37,500 nt of DNA from Prorocentrum cordatum. Taxonomy: Eukaryota; Sar; Dinophyceae; Prorocentrales; Prorocentraceae. The stretch is from contig CAUYUJ010014350.1 of the NCBI GenBank assembly GCA_963575745.1, positions 134,938 to 172,437 on the forward strand, given 5' to 3'. The position numbers and the translations under genes are program-made. The stretch's first letter is position 1; the number at the start of each line of letters is the position of its first letter. The notes under the pieces were generated by a model. It saw nothing but the letters and a program-made list of their open reading frames with translations. It was not told where the DNA came from and made no database searches. Positions 36,895 to 37,500 of the stretch are shown piece by piece.

Positions 36895-37015
36895 GACCCC
36901 CAGAGGCTTCGACCTTTTCCCCGGGACCGGTTTTTCATCCTGCGTCGTTTTTTGACGGTCCTGAGGCCCGGCAAGGGCCCCTAGAGGCCGAAAATCGCGA
37001 AAATCGTCCCGTCGT
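36895..37015 (+). repeat. Dispersed repeat D, copy 3
   Basis: GAGGCTTCGACCTTTTCCCC, then GACGGTCCTGAGGCCCGGCA, then AGAGGCCGAAAATCG. It aligns with the copies at 28.8 and 29.3 kb. A partial match (AAGGGCCCCGAGGGGCCGAA) lies at 35.91 kb. Confidence 0.5.
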
Positions 37016-37346
37016 GATTTTTTGATGACTCGAGGGGGTCTGGGGCTCCCGCTTCCCTGCACGCCCTGGCTCTCCGGGGAGACCTCGGGGACCGCGGGGC
37101 GAGAGCTCGCACAGGGCCCCCCCGCCCAGAACGAGGCACCTCCCCCGCGGCGCGGCACGCGTCACAGAGGGGCGCTCAGGCTTTGTCGCAGCCCTCGGCG
37201 TCCCAGACCCCGCCCGTCCGCCCTCCTCCCCGGGCCCTCCTCGTCCGCCCTGTGTTCCTTGCTGCCGCCCTCCCCCCCTTCCATCCCCTCGCCCTCCCCC
37301 TCCCCCTGCCCATCCTCCCTCCGCGTCCCTTCTTCCCCCTGGCCCT
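37016..37346. other. C-rich stretch with no recognised gene
   Basis: Open frames reflect C-richness (Pro/Leu on plus, Arg/Gly on minus). No domain. Confidence 0.4.
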
Positions 37347-37392
37347 CCTCCTCCTCCTCCTCCTCCTCCTCCTCCTCCTCCTCCTCCTCCCC
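37347..37392 (+). repeat. (CTC)n tract
   Basis: About 15 CTC triplets. Confidence 0.9.
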
Positions 37393-37500
37393 CTCTTCCG
37401 TGTATAGCCTTTTCGTGTTGCAGGGGGGGCCGCGGAGGGGCTCCCTCTCCTCTCCGCAAGCGTGTTGCGCCTCAGCAGAGCCGACATTTCGTGCTGCAGG

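Noticed and set aside
1-37500. Dinoflagellate spliced-leader relics, tRNA and rRNA genes
   Set aside because: I looked for the spliced-leader core TTTTGGCTCAAG and obvious tRNA B-boxes within a cloverleaf and saw no convincing case. A covariance-model search could still find one.

Overview
The window looks like nuclear DNA of a dinoflagellate. This is inferred from the sequence alone and the genus cannot be named. It is GC-rich, gene-poor and full of purine/pyrimidine triplet tracts and minisatellites. It carries decayed LINE-type retrotransposon pieces of a kind common in these genomes. Its one recognisable gene has two introns that are best spliced at GA-AG boundaries, a non-canonical type reported from dinoflagellates. 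No rRNA, tRNA, CRISPR array, prokaryotic operon or spliced-leader relic was recognised.

Layout: 0.46-1.7 kb holds a LINE endonuclease (EEP) fragment on the minus strand. 1.8-6.1 kb is almost all simple repeats and minisatellites. 6.3-10.3 kb holds repeat copies, a putative LINE zinc-finger tail, an AT-rich block and weak coding-like pieces. 11.0-13.5 kb is a cluster of foldback and inverted-repeat elements, including a ~1 kb imperfect palindrome. 13.7-16.2 kb has a 48-bp tandem repeat and an unidentified minus-strand coding-like stretch broken by a 217-bp inverted-repeat insertion with 9-bp flanking duplications. 16.6-16.9 kb is a LINE reverse-transcriptase piece with its ADD box. 18.4-23.6 kb is the only convincing gene: a multi-exon, minus-strand gene for a protein with RCC1 beta-propeller repeats followed by a long C-terminal region I do not recognise. 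23.6-30 kb is repeats and one 927-bp inverted-repeat element. 30.0-31.2 kb is the C-terminal part of another LINE. 31.4-35.3 kb is a minisatellite field bounded by a duplicated ~160-bp sequence. 35.3-37.5 kb is triplet tracts and dispersed repeats.

The most interesting structure is in the RCC1-repeat gene. Its introns are made of, or contain, short elements with terminal inverted repeats, some bounded by short direct repeats that look like target-site duplications. At least three families occur. Members of two of them also lie outside the gene, at 12.96, 13.25 and 25.7 kb. At intron 1 the flanking duplication itself carries the splice junction (..GAG|GAC..). This is what introner elements (intron-generating transposons) would look like. 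The gene and all four LINE pieces lie on the minus strand.
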